DNA of 64,000 bases, taken from assembly GCF_021390595.1 (NCBI RefSeq), contig NZ_JAJEJR010000001.1, positions 372,001 through 436,000 of the forward strand, in the 5' to 3' direction. Shown here one piece after another: positions 30,190 through 40,818 of the stretch. Source of the stretch: Paraburkholderia sp. HP33-1 (GTDB taxonomy: Bacteria; Pseudomonadota; Gammaproteobacteria; Burkholderiales; Burkholderiaceae). The position numbers and the translations under genes were made by a program. The notes under the pieces are model-generated. The model searched no databases, was not told the DNA's origin, and was given only the letters and a program-made list of their open reading frames with translations. Position 1 is the stretch's first letter. Every line of letters starts with the position of its first letter.

Positions 30190-31323
30190 ATGCCTTCCCG
30201 CCTGACTCCAACGACCAACGCACGCTCCAGCGCGTCCGACGCTACACCCGCATTTCCGCCGATGCCCGATTTCTCCGCGCGCCTGATCGCGTGGCAACGC
30301 CAGCATGGCCGCCACGATCTGCCGTGGCAGAACACGCGCGATCCGTATCGCATCTGGCTGTCCGAAATCATGCTGCAGCAGACCCAGGTGTCGACGGTGA
30401 TTCCGTACTACGCGAAATTTCTTGCGCGTTTCCCCGATGTCGCCGCGCTCGCCGCTGCGCCGTCCGATGACGTGATGGCGCTGTGGGCCGGCCTCGGCTA
30501 CTACACGCGCGCGCGCAATCTGCATCGATGCGCGCAGGTCGTCGTCGAGCGGCATGGCGGCGTGTTTCCGGCGTCGGTCGAGCAGCTCGCCGAGTTGCCC
30601 GGCATTGGTCGTTCAACGGCCGCGGCGATCGCGTCGTTCGCGTTCGGCGCGCGTGCGACGATCCTCGATGGCAACGTGAAGCGCGTGCTTGCGCGCGTGT
30701 TTGGCGTCGAAGGTTTTCCGGGCGAGAAGAAAGTCGAGAACGCGATGTGGACGCTCGCGGAATCGCTGCTGCCGGCGAACGCGTCGAACGAGGAGGTCAG
30801 CGCATATACGCAGGGTTTGATGGATCTCGGCGCGACGCTGTGCGTGCGCGGCAAGCCCGATTGCGCACGCTGCCCGTTTGCGCCCGACTGCGTCGCCAAC
30901 GTCACCGGACGCCAGCGCGAATTGCCGACCGCGCGGCCGAAGAAAGCGGTGCCGACACGCCGCACGTGGATGCTGGTGCTGCGCGACGGCAACGCGGTGA
31001 TGCTCGAGCGGCGTCCGCCATCAGGCATCTGGGGCGGTCTGTGGAGTTTGCCCGAAGCCGCCGACGAAGCGTCGCTCGCCGAGCGGGCGCGGTCGTTCGG
31101 CAGCGACGGCGAAGTGTCTGCGCTCGCGTCGTTTTCGCACGTCTTCACGCATTTCAAGCTGGATATCGAACCGCGGCTCGCCGAACTCGATCGCGGTGTC
31201 GGCGCATTGGCCGCGCTCGACGATGCGGATACCGCGTGGGTTGCGCTCAGCGATCTGGATTCGTTCGGCGTGCCGGCGCCGGTGCGCAAGCTGCTAGCCA
31301 GCCTGCATGGTTCGTTGATCTAG
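30190..31323 (+). CDS. mutY: A/G-specific adenine glycosylase
   Basis: Removes adenine mispaired with 8-oxoguanine. The 377-residue protein has PWQNTRDPYRIWLSEIMLQQ TQV with the catalytic Glu, the helix-hairpin-helix LPGIGRSTAAAIASFAFG, the DGNVKRVLARVFGVEG Asp region, and the [4Fe-4S] cysteines CVRGKPDCARCPFAPDC. A C-terminal Nudix-like domain (GGLWSLPE) recognises 8-oxoG. Start ATG 30190 lies just after mutM; ATG 30262 is an alternative. Confidence 0.95.
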   Translation: MPSRLTPTTNARSSASDATPAFPPMPDFSARLIAWQRQHGRHDLPWQNTRDPYRIWLSEIMLQQTQVSTVIPYYAKFLARFPDVAALAAAPSDDVMALWAGLGYYTRARNLHRCAQVVVERHGGVFPASVEQLAELPGIGRSTAAAIASFAFGARATILDGNVKRVLARVFGVEGFPGEKKVENAMWTLAESLLPANASNEEVSAYTQGLMDLGATLCVRGKPDCARCPFAPDCVANVTGRQRELPTARPKKAVPTRRTWMLVLRDGNAVMLERRPPSGIWGGLWSLPEAADEASLAERARSFGSDGEVSALASFSHVFTHFKLDIEPRLAELDRGVGALAALDDADTAWVALSDLDSFGVPAPVRKLLASLHGSLI

Positions 31324-31383
31324 CGCAAGGGATGGGCGGCCTTGCGTGCACGACGTGCGTTGTGTGCGGCCGCCATTACGACT

Positions 31384-32019
31384 TCACAGCAACTGATGCT
31401 GCTGCATGTAGTGATGCACGACGTCGATGCGCGCGCCGGCATCGGTCAGTTCCATCAGCTTTTGCCGCGCGCGCAACGCAATCGGCAGCACCTCGGCGAG
31501 ACGGTTCGATACCCAGGACGGGTCGTCGAGCCGGAATGGCTCCGCGAACGGCAGGCTGTCCGGAGCGCGTTCACGGATCGTTGCGATGATCCGCTCCAGC
31601 ACTTCCGCGCACGCACCGAATTTGGCCAATAGCACGTTGCCTTCGAGCGGCAGGTCGTCGGCGAGCGGCTCGGCCATGCCGACCAGCAGACCGCTTGCTT
31701 CGACGCGATGCGACAGCAGACGAAAGCGCTTCGTGCCGCGCGCGCGAATCAGGAGCATGCCAAACGCCTCGACGTCGCACTCGTCGATTTCGGCGAGACA
31801 GCCGATCGTTTCGGGCACCGAAGGTTCTTCGTCCCGCGCGACTTCAGCGCCGCTTTTCAGCATGCACACGCCGAACGCCGTTTTTTCGCGCAGACAGTCG
31901 CGCGCCATGTCGAGGTAGCGCGCTTCGAAGATTTTGAGCGGCAGCAAGCCATCGGGAAACAACACCGTATGCAGCGGAAACAGCGGCAAATCGGCATACA
32001 CAGTAGGCGTAGAGGACAT
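31384..32019 (-). CDS. LON peptidase substrate-binding-domain protein
   Basis: A 211-residue stand-alone LON N-terminal domain protein: LPLFPLHTVLFPDGLLPLKI FEARY near the N-terminus is the hallmark, followed by GCLAEIDECDVEAFGMLLIR and a helical C-terminal part. There is no ATPase or protease domain. Family members of this size have unknown function; a role as substrate adaptor is only a guess. Convergent with mutY. Confidence 0.85.
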   Translation of the reverse strand: MSSTPTVYADLPLFPLHTVLFPDGLLPLKIFEARYLDMARDCLREKTAFGVCMLKSGAEVARDEEPSVPETIGCLAEIDECDVEAFGMLLIRARGTKRFRLLSHRVEASGLLVGMAEPLADDLPLEGNVLLAKFGACAEVLERIIATIRERAPDSLPFAEPFRLDDPSWVSNRLAEVLPIALRARQKLMELTDAGARIDVVHHYMQQHQLL

Positions 32020-32058
32020 GGCGCAACGCTTCGGGTTAAGGCCGCGCGGTGCGGCCGG

Positions 32059-32952
32059 TTAAGCCACCAGCTTCGATGATTCGCCGACGTCGACCGGCGC
32101 ATCGCGGTGCCGCACAATCACATTCGCCGATGTTGCGAGACGCGCGGCAAGCGTCTCCGCGATAAACACCGAGCGGTGCTGGCCGCCCGTGCAACCGATT
32201 GCGACGGTCAGGTAGCTGCGATTGTCGTCGCGGAACTGCGGCAGCCACTTGGACAGGTACTTCTCGATGTCGTCGATCATCTCGTGGACGACGGGCTGCG
32301 CATCGAGAAAATCCATCACCGGTTTGTCGAGGCCGGTGAGCGGCCTCAACTCATGATCGTAGTATGGGTTCGGCAGCGTGCGTACGTCGAATACGAAATC
32401 CGCGTCGAGTGGTATGCCGCGCTTGAAGCCGAACGATTCGAACATCAGCACGAGCCCCGCGTCCTCCTGCTCGATGAAGCGCTTGACCCACGCGCGCAGC
32501 ACGTTCGCGCGCAGATTGCTCGTGTCGATCTGATGGCCGAATTCGGCCAGCCCCGCGACCAGTTCGCGCTCGCGCTCGATCGCTTCGGCGAGCGACGTGA
32601 GCAGGCCCACATCTGCGTCGTGCGCGGGCGAGCCGGACAGCGGATGGCGGCGACGTGTTTCGGAAAAGCGTTGAATCAGCGACTGCGTGCTCGCGCTGAG
32701 GAACAGCACACGCACGTCGTGCGAGCGCTTGAGATCGCGGATCATCGCGGGCATTTCGTCGAGCGACGAACCGGAGCGCGCGTCGATCGCGACCGCGAGA
32801 CGATCCTGGCCGTCCGCGGCGAGGTAGGTAGCGAGTTGCTGCAGAAAGCGCGGCGGCAGATTGTCGACGCAGTAATAGCCCGCGTCTTCGAGCGCGTTCA
32901 GGGCAACCGACTTGCCGGAGCCGGATATACCGGTGATCAGAATTATGCGCAT
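32059..32952 (-). CDS. rapZ: RNase adapter protein RapZ
   Basis: P-loop protein that in E. coli controls GlmS through small RNA decay and binds GlcN6P. The 297-residue product has Walker [66 protein letters not shown] and [15 protein letters not shown]. Start ATG 32952 is the conserved [15 protein letters not shown]. It forms a divisionally conserved cluster with hprK, ptsN, hpf and rpoN on the same strand. Confidence 0.94.
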   Translation of the reverse strand: MRIILITGISGSGKSVALNALEDAGYYCVDNLPPRFLQQLATYLAADGQDRLAVAIDARSGSSLDEMPAMIRDLKRSHDVRVLFLSASTQSLIQRFSETRRRHPLSGSPAHDADVGLLTSLAEAIERERELVAGLAEFGHQIDTSNLRANVLRAWVKRFIEQEDAGLVLMFESFGFKRGIPLDADFVFDVRTLPNPYYDHELRPLTGLDKPVMDFLDAQPVVHEMIDDIEKYLSKWLPQFRDDNRSYLTVAIGCTGGQHRSVFIAETLAARLATSANVIVRHRDAPVDVGESSKLVA

Positions 32953-33049
32953 GGAGTCGTCGAAAGCGTAGATTTCATCATAGCATCTGGCCTCCATGCG
33001 CGTGCCCGCGGCCTGCCTTCTACGGGCGCTTCATGGCGCTGCGGCCCGC

Positions 33050-34018
33050 TTAGATCAGTTTGCCGGGAAACTGGCTATCGGGATCTTGCATCGCGAGACG
33101 TTGCCGATCCATGAAATCGCGCAGCGTGTCGATGCCGCGCAGCTGCAGGATCGTATTGCGCACGGCGGCTTCGACCAGCACCGCGAGGTTGCGGCCCGCG
33201 GCCACCTGGATCGTCACCTTGCTGATCGGCAGGCCGAGCACGTCGACGGTCTGGCTTTCCAGCGGCAGTCGCTGGAATTCGCCGTCGGGACGGCGCACCA
33301 GTTGCACGATCAGCTTCAGCTTCATTTTCCGGCGCACCGCCGTTTCGCCGAAGATCGTCTTGATGTCGAGCAGACCCAGGCCGCGCACTTCGAGCAGGTT
33401 CTGCAGCAGCGGCGGACAGCGTCCTTCGACGAAGTCCGGGCCGAGGCGCACGAAGTCGACCGCGTCGTCGGCGACGAGACCGTGGCCGCGGCTGATCAGC
33501 TCCAGGCCGAGTTCGCTTTTGCCGAGACCCGAGTCGCCGGTCAGCAGCACGCCCATGCCGAGGATGTCCAGAAACACGCCGTGCAGCGTCGCGCGCGGCG
33601 CGAGAATGCGCGACATGTAAAGACGCAGGCTATCGATCACCGCGGCCGCCGAGGTCGGCGTCGTGAACAGCGGTGTCGACGAGCGCGTGCAGCGCAGCAC
33701 CAGCTCCGGCGGCGCGGCGACTCCGCCCGCGACGACGAGAAACGGTGGCTCGAGCGCGATCAGCTCGGCCATGTGGCGCGAGCGGTCTTCGTCGGTCTGA
33801 CGTTTGTAGTAGTCGATTTCAGCGTCGCCGAGCACCTGGATCCGGTTCGGGTGGATCAGGTTCAGGTGGCCGACGAGATCGGCGCTCGAGGTGGCATTGG
33901 CGACCGATTCCGAAGAAAAGCCGCGCTCCCAGCCCTCATGCCCCGTGAGCCAGCTGAGCTTCAGCATGGCGGCGTTGTCGTCGAAAATGCTCTGGGCGTT
34001 GATGCTGGACGTATCCAT
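33050..34018 (-). CDS. hprK: HPr kinase/phosphorylase
   Basis: Phosphorylates and dephosphorylates HPr at a serine, linking PTS activity to metabolism. The 322-residue protein has an N-terminal DRTGG-like domain and the C-terminal kinase domain with Walker [28 protein letters not shown], and the signature [16 protein letters not shown]. It sits between rapZ and ptsN in the sigma54/PTS-Ntr cluster. Confidence 0.95.
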   Translation of the reverse strand: MDTSSINAQSIFDDNAAMLKLSWLTGHEGWERGFSSESVANATSSADLVGHLNLIHPNRIQVLGDAEIDYYKRQTDEDRSRHMAELIALEPPFLVVAGGVAAPPELVLRCTRSSTPLFTTPTSAAAVIDSLRLYMSRILAPRATLHGVFLDILGMGVLLTGDSGLGKSELGLELISRGHGLVADDAVDFVRLGPDFVEGRCPPLLQNLLEVRGLGLLDIKTIFGETAVRRKMKLKLIVQLVRRPDGEFQRLPLESQTVDVLGLPISKVTIQVAAGRNLAVLVEAAVRNTILQLRGIDTLRDFMDRQRLAMQDPDSQFPGKLI

Positions 34019-34098
34019 GAGTCAGTGACTCCAGTTTGAGCCGCTTGTCGGGCCTTACCTGCGTGCGTGCGCGCGTACGAACGACTGCCGCCGTTACA

Positions 34099-34554
34099 TC
34101 AAGGTTGCCACTGAGTGAGCAGGCGATGCAACGATTCGCGGTCTGTTTCGGTGTGCAACCGCTCGCGGGCGTCGCGATCGGACAGCAGTTGCGCGATCTC
34201 GGAAAGAATTTCGAGGTGCTGTTGAGTGGCCTGTTCGGGGACGAGCAGGAAGATCAGCAGCGAGACCGGCTGGCCGTCCGGCGCTTCGAAGGGGATGGGT
34301 TCGGCGAGTCTGACGAATGCGGCGAGCGGCTGCTTGAGGCCCTTGATCCGCCCATGCGGAATCGCGACGCCTTCGCCGAGCCCGGTCGAGCCGAGTCGTT
34401 CTCGCGCAAAAAGATTGTCTGTGACGGTACTGCGGGCGATGCCGTTCTGGTTCTCGAAGATCAGGCCCGCTTGCTCGAACACGCGTTTCTTGCTGGTGAC
34501 CGATAGTCCGATGACGACGTTCTCGAGGGGAAGAAATTTGGCTAAACGATTCAT
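34099..34554 (-). CDS. ptsN: Nitrogen-regulatory PTS IIA protein
   Basis: EIIA-Ntr, the output protein of the regulatory phosphotransferase chain affecting potassium and nitrogen responses. The 151-residue protein has MNRLAKFLPLENVVIGLSV, FARERLGSTGLGEGVAIPHG with the phospho-His, and the usual C-terminal helices. Start ATG 34554 is chosen from family alignment; the frame continues upstream without similarity. Between hpf and hprK. Confidence 0.93.
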   Translation of the reverse strand: MNRLAKFLPLENVVIGLSVTSKKRVFEQAGLIFENQNGIARSTVTDNLFARERLGSTGLGEGVAIPHGRIKGLKQPLAAFVRLAEPIPFEAPDGQPVSLLIFLLVPEQATQQHLEILSEIAQLLSDRDARERLHTETDRESLHRLLTQWQP

Positions 34555-34891
34555 TTTGACAGGCGAAAACGTGGCCTGAGTTCTCCCCACCGGGGCGGTT
34601 GAGTGGCGTTCCATTCGTTCGATGCTGGCGAAGACTGGCGGTGAGAGTCGATCGCAAGAGCGTGAGACTTTGGCCGGCCATACTTCATCAGAGCTGGCTT
34701 GACCCCGATGGTAACCGGAACATTATAGATCAGGGTGACAGCCGATGGTGCGGCGCGCCATCCATGCATATCAGGTTTTTTACCGCTTGCGGAGCGACGC
34801 ATGTCGCGCTGCGCAAACGTGTGCGGGAACGGTTGAACGGGGCCTCGACGAGGCCCAGCGGCGGTGAGCGGAAACCGCGCGCCGAAACGAA
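34555..34891. other. Intergenic region between hpf terminator and ptsN
   Basis: About 340 bp without a convincing gene. It must contain the ptsN promoter on the minus strand, since the hpf terminator precedes it; an AT-rich patch at 34715-34790 is the likeliest place, but I cannot name clear boxes. Confidence 0.4.
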
Positions 34892-34915
34892 AAACCGCCC
34901 GGTCGCGGGCGGTTT
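34889..34915 (-). terminator. Terminator after hpf
   Basis: Minus-strand stem AAACCGCCC / GGGCGGTTT with a 6-nt loop and a U-rich tail. Confidence 0.85.
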
Positions 34916-34955
34916 GACGAGCTCAGGGAAAATGAGGAATTCCCTCTAATTTCTC

Positions 34956-35312
34956 CTATTGCGGCGGCACGTCTTGTTGCGGCGCCGGCTGATACTTGAT
35001 CGCTTCGTGCTGATGGCCTTGCAGACGATCCTTGTGGCGTATCACCTGCCTGTCGAGCTTGTCGATCATCAGATCGATCGCAGCGTACAAATCACTGTCA
35101 CAACTCTCGACGAAGATATCCTTACCCTTCAGGTGGAGGTTGATTTCCACCTTTTGACGCTTGTCCTTTTCCTTATGGTTGTCGACCGAGAGGACCACAC
35201 TGCCGTCGATGACCTGATCGAAATGTCTTAGCACCCTGTCTAGTTTGGTGATCACGTATTCGCGCAACGCAGGCGTTACTTCGAGGTGGTGTCCACTGAT
35301 CTTGAGATTCAT
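34956..35312 (-). CDS. hpf: Ribosome hibernation-promoting factor (short form)
   Basis: Binds the 30S decoding region and silences ribosomes in stationary phase. The 118-residue protein starts [20 protein letters not shown] and has [20 protein letters not shown] and [20 protein letters not shown], the sigma54-modulation/S30EA domain. The long-form C-terminal domain is absent. It lies directly downstream of rpoN, its usual position in proteobacteria. Confidence 0.94.
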   Translation of the reverse strand: MNLKISGHHLEVTPALREYVITKLDRVLRHFDQVIDGSVVLSVDNHKEKDKRQKVEINLHLKGKDIFVESCDSDLYAAIDLMIDKLDRQVIRHKDRLQGHQHEAIKYQPAPQQDVPPQ

Positions 35313-35482
35313 AGTGCTTCTCCAAGCTAATGGCCGCTTGGTCCGCACAATGACAAAGGTCCGGTCGATCTGACGGCTTGCCTGAGTCGCCCCCCGGTGA
35401 CGGACATCTGGCAGGTCGCAGCGGCCGGCCTGTCCGCCAGGTGCGGAGCGGCCGGTAAATGCCCGCTGCAAAACGCGACGGG

Positions 35483-37003
35483 CTACAGAGACTTGCGCAG
35501 GTTGACTGCCGGGATTTTGAGCGCCTCACGGTATTTCGCAACGGTACGTCGTGCGACCACGAAGCCCTGTTCCGCCAGCAGTTCGGCTATGCGACTGTCT
35601 GAAAGTGGCGATTTCGGGTTTTCCGCTCCTATCAGTTGTTTGATCAGCGCGCGAATGGCTGTGGAGGAGGCCGCGCCGCCGGTGTCTGTCGAAACGTGTG
35701 AGCCGAAAAAGTACTTGAATTCCAGCGTCCCGAATGGGGTCAGCATGTATTTACCGGTTGTCACACGCGAGACAGTCGACTCGTGTAGGCCCAGCGTATC
35801 AGCTATTTCCCGCAAAACCAAGGGGCGCATGGCGATTTCGCCGTGCACAAAAAAGCTCTTTTGACGCTCGACAATAGCCTGCGCAACCCGCAGGATCGTC
35901 TCGAATCGCTGCTGGATGTTTTTGATCAGCCAGCGTGCTTCCTGAAGTTGCTGGCGCAACGATCCGCTGCCCGGATCGCCGCGGTTATTGCGCAGAATAT
36001 TCGCGTACAGATGGTTGATGCGCAGCTTCGGTACCACCTCAGGATTCAGTTCCGCTTGCCAGCCCTGTGCTGTTTTGCGCACCATGATGTCGGGCACCAC
36101 GTAGTCCGCTTCGGCCTTGCCGTAGGCGGCGCCCGGAAATGGTTCGAGCGAGCGGATGAGCACGTGCGCGTCGCGCAGTTCGTCGTCGCTGGCCTTCAGG
36201 TGCTTGCGCAGGCGCGTGAAATCGCGCGCGGCGAGCAGTTCCAGGTAATGGCCGACAATGTCTAGCGCAAGCGTGCGCGTAGGCGATGGATCGAGCCGCA
36301 GCAATTGCAGCTTCAGACATTCGGACGCGGACCGCGCGCCGACTCCCGACGGGTCGAAGCTATGCAGCAGCGCAAGCGCAGCATTCAGTTCGTCGAGATC
36401 GACTTCGAGTTCTTCAGGCAGGTCGGCCAACACTTCTTCGAGCGTCGCGGCGAGATAGCCGTCGTCGTCGAGCGATTCGATCAGGAACGTGATGAGCGCG
36501 CGGTCGCGCGGGCTCGCCTGGGTGACGCGCAGTTGCGCCATCAGATGGTCGCGCAGCGACGTGCTCGATTCGTGGATTTGCAGGGGAGGCAGGTCGTCGT
36601 CGTCCGACGCGTTGCCGGAGCGGCCGTAGTCGTCGAGGTTCCATTGCGACGAATCGCCGCCGCCGTCACCGCCGAGGCCGTTGTATTCGTCGACACCCTG
36701 CGGCTCGCCGCTTTCGGCGCGCTCGCCGGAGCCCTCGGACGATGCCGAGCCGTTGCCCGCCATCGGATCGACCGGCGCGGAGGAGGAGCCGGGCGTCTGG
36801 GCTATCACGGTACCGTCGGCCGCCACCCGCAACGGGCTCGCGATCCACTCGTCTTCGTTTTCGAGGAGCGGATTCTGCGAGATCGCCATGGCGACTTCCT
36901 GCTGCAATTCGAGCGTCGACAGCTGTAGCAGCCGGATGGACTGTTGCAGTTGCGGCGTCAGCGCAAGATGCTGCGATAGGCGGAGTTGGAGGCTGGCTTT
37001 CAT
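35483..37003 (-). CDS. rpoN: RNA polymerase sigma54 factor RpoN
   Basis: Directs transcription from -24/-12 promoters with enhancer-binding activators. The 506-residue protein begins [20 protein letters not shown] (region I, Gln-rich), has an acidic/Gly region about 60-120, the core-binding domain, a helix-turn-helix ([20 protein letters not shown]) and the RpoN box [12 protein letters not shown] near the C-terminus. Start ATG 37003 from conserved region I. A terminator after lptB suggests it has its own promoter in the region 37004-37131. Confidence 0.95.
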   Translation of the reverse strand: MKASLQLRLSQHLALTPQLQQSIRLLQLSTLELQQEVAMAISQNPLLENEDEWIASPLRVAADGTVIAQTPGSSSAPVDPMAGNGSASSEGSGERAESGEPQGVDEYNGLGGDGGGDSSQWNLDDYGRSGNASDDDDLPPLQIHESSTSLRDHLMAQLRVTQASPRDRALITFLIESLDDDGYLAATLEEVLADLPEELEVDLDELNAALALLHSFDPSGVGARSASECLKLQLLRLDPSPTRTLALDIVGHYLELLAARDFTRLRKHLKASDDELRDAHVLIRSLEPFPGAAYGKAEADYVVPDIMVRKTAQGWQAELNPEVVPKLRINHLYANILRNNRGDPGSGSLRQQLQEARWLIKNIQQRFETILRVAQAIVERQKSFFVHGEIAMRPLVLREIADTLGLHESTVSRVTTGKYMLTPFGTLEFKYFFGSHVSTDTGGAASSTAIRALIKQLIGAENPKSPLSDSRIAELLAEQGFVVARRTVAKYREALKIPAVNLRKSL

Positions 37004-37131
37004 GGCAAGTTGAGATTCATTGTAGAGAGTTTGCCACGACCGCGATACCTTCCGGCACTCGCAATTTGCAGATACGCCCAATTGGCACGCGGCGCCAGCC
37101 TGCGCCGCCTGAAAACGGATGTGCGGGTGCC

Positions 37132-37179
37132 GCAAAACGGCGTCCCCGGCCACGCGAAATTGCGGGGCCGGGACGCCGT
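37132..37179 (-). terminator. Terminator between lptB and rpoN
   Basis: Long stem ACGGCGTCCCCGGCC / GGCCGGGACGCCGT with one mismatch or bulge, starting 7 bp after the lptB stop and followed on the minus strand by CCGTTTTGC. It ends the kdsD-kdsC-lptCAB transcript. Confidence 0.8.
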
Positions 37180-37185
37180 GTGTGC

Positions 37186-37983
37186 TTACATGCGGAAGTG
37201 CTCGCCCAGATAGACGCGCCGCACGCTCTCGTTTTCGATGATGTCGCTGGGCGCGCCGGCGGCCAGCACGCTGCCGTCGCTGATGATGTACGCGTGGTCG
37301 CAGATGCCGAGCGTTTCGCGCACGTTGTGGTCGGTAATCAGGACGCCGATATTGCGCTGCTTCAGAAACTTGACGATCTTCTGGATTTCCAGAACCGCGA
37401 TCGGATCGACGCCCGCGAACGGTTCGTCGAGCAGAATGAAGCTCGGGTTGGTTGCCAGAGCGCGTGCGATTTCAACGCGACGACGCTCACCGCCCGACAG
37501 CGACAACGCCGGATTTTCACGCAGATGCGCGATCTGCAACTCGTCGAGCAGCGCTTCGGTGCGCGACGTGATCGCCTCTTTGCTGAGGCGCTTGCCGTTT
37601 TCTTCGTGCTGCAATTCCAGCACCGCGCGAATATTCTGCTCGACGCTCAGCTTACGGAACACCGACGCTTCCTGCGGCAGATACGACAGGCCGAGCGATG
37701 CGCGTTTGTGAATGGGCAGCAGGCTGATCGATTTGCCATCCAGATCGATTTCGCCGGCGTCGAGCGGCACGAGGCCGACAATCATGTAGAACGACGTGGT
37801 CTTGCCGGCGCCATTCGGGCCGAGCAGACCGACCACTTCGCCGCTCTTCACGTCGAGCGACACGTCCTTGACGACCGTGCGCGAGCCATAGCGCTTCTTC
37901 AGATTGCGCACGACCAGCGAGCTGCTGGTGCCGGCCGGCTTGCGATGGGGGAGGGGCGTGATGGTGCTGCTGACGGTGCTCAC
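37186..37983 (-). CDS. lptB: LPS export ABC transporter ATPase LptB
   Basis: Cytoplasmic ATPase that powers extraction of lipopolysaccharide from the inner membrane by LptFGC. The 265-residue protein has Walker [16 protein letters not shown], signature [16 protein letters not shown], Walker [14 protein letters not shown], and the switch histidine in [10 protein letters not shown]. The start is a GTG overlapping the lptA stop codon (GTGA). A poorly conserved 20-residue N-terminal extension precedes the ABC fold. Confidence 0.94.
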   Translation of the reverse strand: MSTVSSTITPLPHRKPAGTSSSLVVRNLKKRYGSRTVVKDVSLDVKSGEVVGLLGPNGAGKTTSFYMIVGLVPLDAGEIDLDGKSISLLPIHKRASLGLSYLPQEASVFRKLSVEQNIRAVLELQHEENGKRLSKEAITSRTEALLDELQIAHLRENPALSLSGGERRRVEIARALATNPSFILLDEPFAGVDPIAVLEIQKIVKFLKQRNIGVLITDHNVRETLGICDHAYIISDGSVLAAGAPSDIIENESVRRVYLGEHFRM

Positions 37984-38651
37984 TGGTTCGGCGCTCCCTC
38001 GATCGAGTTGGACGGCGTGAGCGTGGCCGACGCGCCGGTCAGCGGCGCGGCGCCGGCGTTGCGGGGCGCCAGCATCGCGCGCACTCGGCCGGTCGGGTTG
38101 CCCGGACCGGCGACGTCCTTGCCCGCCTTCGCGGTATAGAAGTCATTCTGGCCGTCGTAGGTGATCACGCTGCCGTGCACCTGGTCGAGCAGCGTCGTCA
38201 TGCTCTGCAGGCGGCGCACAGTCGCGTTGGTGGTTAGCGTGGTCAGATCCCGCTTGCCGTCGTAGTCGATACGGATGGCCGTACCCTCGATGTACTCGTC
38301 GAGCCCCTCGCGCTTCTGGCGGAAATACGACAGATTGTTGCCGCTCGAGGTGCCGGTCGCGTACTGGTAGCCCTGCGGGTCTTGCGACACTTCGACGCGA
38401 TCGGCTTTGATCAGGATCGTCCCTTTGGTCGCGACCACGTGGCCGGTAAAGATGCTGACCTGCCGCAGGTCGTCGTAAGTCATGTTGTCCGCTTCGATGT
38501 TCAGCGGCTTGTCCTTGTCGGCGCGGTCGGCGTGCGCGAGCGGCGCGAAGCCGACGAGCGGCAGCGCGACGACGAGCGCGGCGAGTCCGGCGCGGCACGC
38601 GGACAGCGCGCGCGAGCGGCTGGTATCAAAACGGGGGAACGATTCGTTCAT
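37980..38651 (-). CDS. lptA: Periplasmic LPS transport protein LptA
   Basis: Forms the bridge carrying lipopolysaccharide across the periplasm. The 223-residue precursor has a signal peptide (LAALVVALPLVGFAPLAHA), then the OstA beta-jellyroll: PLNIEADNMTYDDLRQVSIF TGHV, then GTILIKADRVEV and GTAIRIDYDGKRDL. Located between lptC and lptB in a translationally coupled run. Confidence 0.92.
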   Translation of the reverse strand: MNESFPRFDTSRSRALSACRAGLAALVVALPLVGFAPLAHADRADKDKPLNIEADNMTYDDLRQVSIFTGHVVATKGTILIKADRVEVSQDPQGYQYATGTSSGNNLSYFRQKREGLDEYIEGTAIRIDYDGKRDLTTLTTNATVRRLQSMTTLLDQVHGSVITYDGQNDFYTAKAGKDVAGPGNPTGRVRAMLAPRNAGAAPLTGASATLTPSNSIEGAPNQ

Positions 38652-38690
38652 GCAGTCACGCCTGGAATGGATTACCCGGTATGCGCTGGA

Positions 38691-39278
38691 TTAGTGGCCG
38701 GAATCGGACGCGGCGATTGCGCCTCTTACATTGCCGAACAGCTGCATAAACCGGGTGACATTGTTGTATTTCATGCCGCTGGCAGTCATCACCGACATGC
38801 CGCGCTGAAGTTTAACTGGCTTTTCAGTCTCGATCACATCGTCGTTGACGAGGACCCTGAAATGCTCGGAATCGGCTTGCATCTGCGGATCGCCACCGCC
38901 GGGCGCGCGCAGGATGCGCGCATTTTCGTACAGATTGACGATCGACGCATCCGCGTTGACCGTGCCGGTGTCGCCGGTCGCGGTGACGATCGGCTTGCCG
39001 GGCTGGAACGCGCGCATTGCCGGCTTGACGAGGTCGCTCATTTCGTCGTCCTCATAGTGGATCAACGACTGCGCGGTCAGCCGGTACTGCGTCGCGCCCG
39101 ACTGGTCGAGTTCGGACACCGAGAAGTTGTCCGCGAAGTAGTCCGGCGTGTGTTCCTTCGGGCGGACCTCGTCGTCGGTCTTGCGAGGCATCGTGGCTTG
39201 CAGCAGCCACCACGTGATGCCGGCGAGCGCCGCCATCGCGATGAGCGGGATCAGCGAAGTCAGGCGGAACTGGTTCAT
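38691..39278 (-). CDS. lptC: LPS export protein LptC
   Basis: Bitopic inner-membrane protein that receives LPS from LptFG and passes it to LptA. The 195-residue product has a single N-terminal membrane anchor (LTSLIPLIAMAALAGITWWL) and a periplasmic LptC fold (HTPDYFADNFSVSELDQSGA, YRLTAQSLIHYEDD). Start ATG 39278 overlaps the kdsC stop by four bases (ATGA). Confidence 0.9.
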   Translation of the reverse strand: MNQFRLTSLIPLIAMAALAGITWWLLQATMPRKTDDEVRPKEHTPDYFADNFSVSELDQSGATQYRLTAQSLIHYEDDEMSDLVKPAMRAFQPGKPIVTATGDTGTVNADASIVNLYENARILRAPGGGDPQMQADSEHFRVLVNDDVIETEKPVKLQRGMSVMTASGMKYNNVTRFMQLFGNVRGAIAASDSGH

Positions 39279-39835
39279 CCCACGAGGCCCCGTTGCTCGC
39301 CGCTGCACGCCGCCGCAAGCAGTGCTTCGTATTTGTGCTGCGCGCGCAGCAGCGTGTCGCACACTTCGCGCGCCGCGCCATGGCCGCCGCGTGCCTCACT
39401 GACCCAGTGTGCGCGCGCGATCACCTCGGGATGCGAATTAGCCGGCGCGGCCGCAAAGCCGACGCGCAGCATTACCGCGAGATCGACCCAGTCGTCGCCC
39501 ATGTAGCCGCAGTCCTCGGCGGTGAGGCCGGTTTGCTGCAGCAGGTCGGCGAACGCCTGCGGCTTGTCCTGCACGCCCTGGTAGACGTGCGTGATGTTCA
39601 TTTCTTTCACCCGCGCCGCCACGATGCCCGACTTGCGCCCGGTGATGATCGCCGTTTCGATGCCGGCCTGGCGCAGCAGCTTCATGCCGTGGCCGTCCAT
39701 CGAGTTGAAGCCTTTCATCGTGTCGCCTTCCGCCGTGAACAGCAGGCCGCCGTCGGTCAGTACACCGTCGACGTCGAAAATCATCAGCTTCACGCGGCTT
39801 GCGCGTTCAGTAGCGGTAGGAGGGGCAACGGCCAT
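39275..39835 (-). CDS. kdsC: 3-deoxy-D-manno-octulosonate-8-phosphate phosphatase KdsC
   Basis: HAD-family phosphatase that makes KDO for the LPS inner core. The 186-residue protein has the catalytic FDVDGVLTDGGLLF, ITGRKSGIVAARVKEM, and GYMGDDWVDLAVMLRVGFAA. It overlaps kdsD by one base and lptC by four, showing a single KDO/LPS-export operon. Confidence 0.95.
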   Translation of the reverse strand: MAVAPPTATERASRVKLMIFDVDGVLTDGGLLFTAEGDTMKGFNSMDGHGMKLLRQAGIETAIITGRKSGIVAARVKEMNITHVYQGVQDKPQAFADLLQQTGLTAEDCGYMGDDWVDLAVMLRVGFAAAPANSHPEVIARAHWVSEARGGHGAAREVCDTLLRAQHKYEALLAAACSGEQRGLVG

Positions 39836-40818
39836 CAGATCACCTTCTTCGAAAACAGGTCGTGCATGTTGAGCGCGCCGATCAGCTTGCCCTTTTCATC
39901 GACGACCAGCATCTGATTGATGCGATAGCGCTCCATGAGTTCCACGGCTTCGACCGCGAGATGGTCGGGACCGATCGTACGCGGGCCGGCGGTCATCACC
40001 GAGGCGATCGGCAGCTGGCGGAAATCGCCGTCGCGTTCAAGCACGCGGCGCAGGTCGCCGTCGGTGAAGATGCCCGTCACACGGCCCTCGTGGTCGACGA
40101 TCGCGGTCATGCCCATGCGCTTGGCCGTCAACTGAAAGAGGGCATCGCGCACGGTTGCTTCGGGGGTGACCTGCGGCAACTGGTCGCCGGTGCGCATGAC
40201 GTCGCGCACGTAGGTCAGCAGGCGCCGGCCGAGCGCGCCACCCGGATGCGAGCGCGCGAAGTCGTCGCGGCCGAAGCCGCGCGCGTCGAGCACCGCGACC
40301 GCGAGCGCGTCGCCGAGCGCGAGCGCGGCGGTGGTGCTGGCGGTGGGGGCGAGATTCATCGGACAGGCTTCCTTCGCGACGCCGGAATTCAGATGCACAT
40401 CCGCGAGCTGCGCGAGGCTGGAGCCCGGGCGGCCCGTCATTGCGATCAGCTTTGCGCCGATCCGCTTGATGAGCGGCAGGATCGCCATCAACTCCTCGGT
40501 TTCGCCCGAATTGGACAGTGCGAGGAATACGTCGTCGGCGGTGACCATGCCGAGGTCGCCATGACTCGCTTCCGCGGGATGCACGAAGAACGCGGGCGTG
40601 CCGGTGCTTGCCAGCGTGGCCGCCAGCTTGCGGGCCACGTGGCCGGATTTACCGATGCCGGAGACGACCACGCGTCCACGGCAACTCAGGATGTAATCGA
40701 CCGCGCCGACGAAACCGCCGTCGAGCTGGTCGCGAAGCGCACGCACGGCGTCCGCTTCGATGTCGAGCACGTCACGCGCAAGCGCGAGTGCCCTGTCGCC
40801 ATTGATTTTCGCTATCAT
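39835..40818 (-). CDS. kdsD: Arabinose-5-phosphate isomerase KdsD
   Basis: Converts ribulose-5-phosphate to arabinose-5-phosphate, the first step toward KDO. The 327-residue protein has a SIS domain (SGIGKSGHVARKLAATLAST, HPAEASHGDLGM, SNSGETEEL) and two C-terminal CBS domains (RMGMTAIVDHEGRVTGIFTD and RINQMLVVDEKGKLIGAL). Start ATG 40818 begins the conserved protein. First gene of the minus-strand LPS operon, divergent from the Kef-type transporter. Confidence 0.94.
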   Translation of the reverse strand: MIAKINGDRALALARDVLDIEADAVRALRDQLDGGFVGAVDYILSCRGRVVVSGIGKSGHVARKLAATLASTGTPAFFVHPAEASHGDLGMVTADDVFLALSNSGETEELMAILPLIKRIGAKLIAMTGRPGSSLAQLADVHLNSGVAKEACPMNLAPTASTTAALALGDALAVAVLDARGFGRDDFARSHPGGALGRRLLTYVRDVMRTGDQLPQVTPEATVRDALFQLTAKRMGMTAIVDHEGRVTGIFTDGDLRRVLERDGDFRQLPIASVMTAGPRTIGPDHLAVEAVELMERYRINQMLVVDEKGKLIGALNMHDLFSKKVI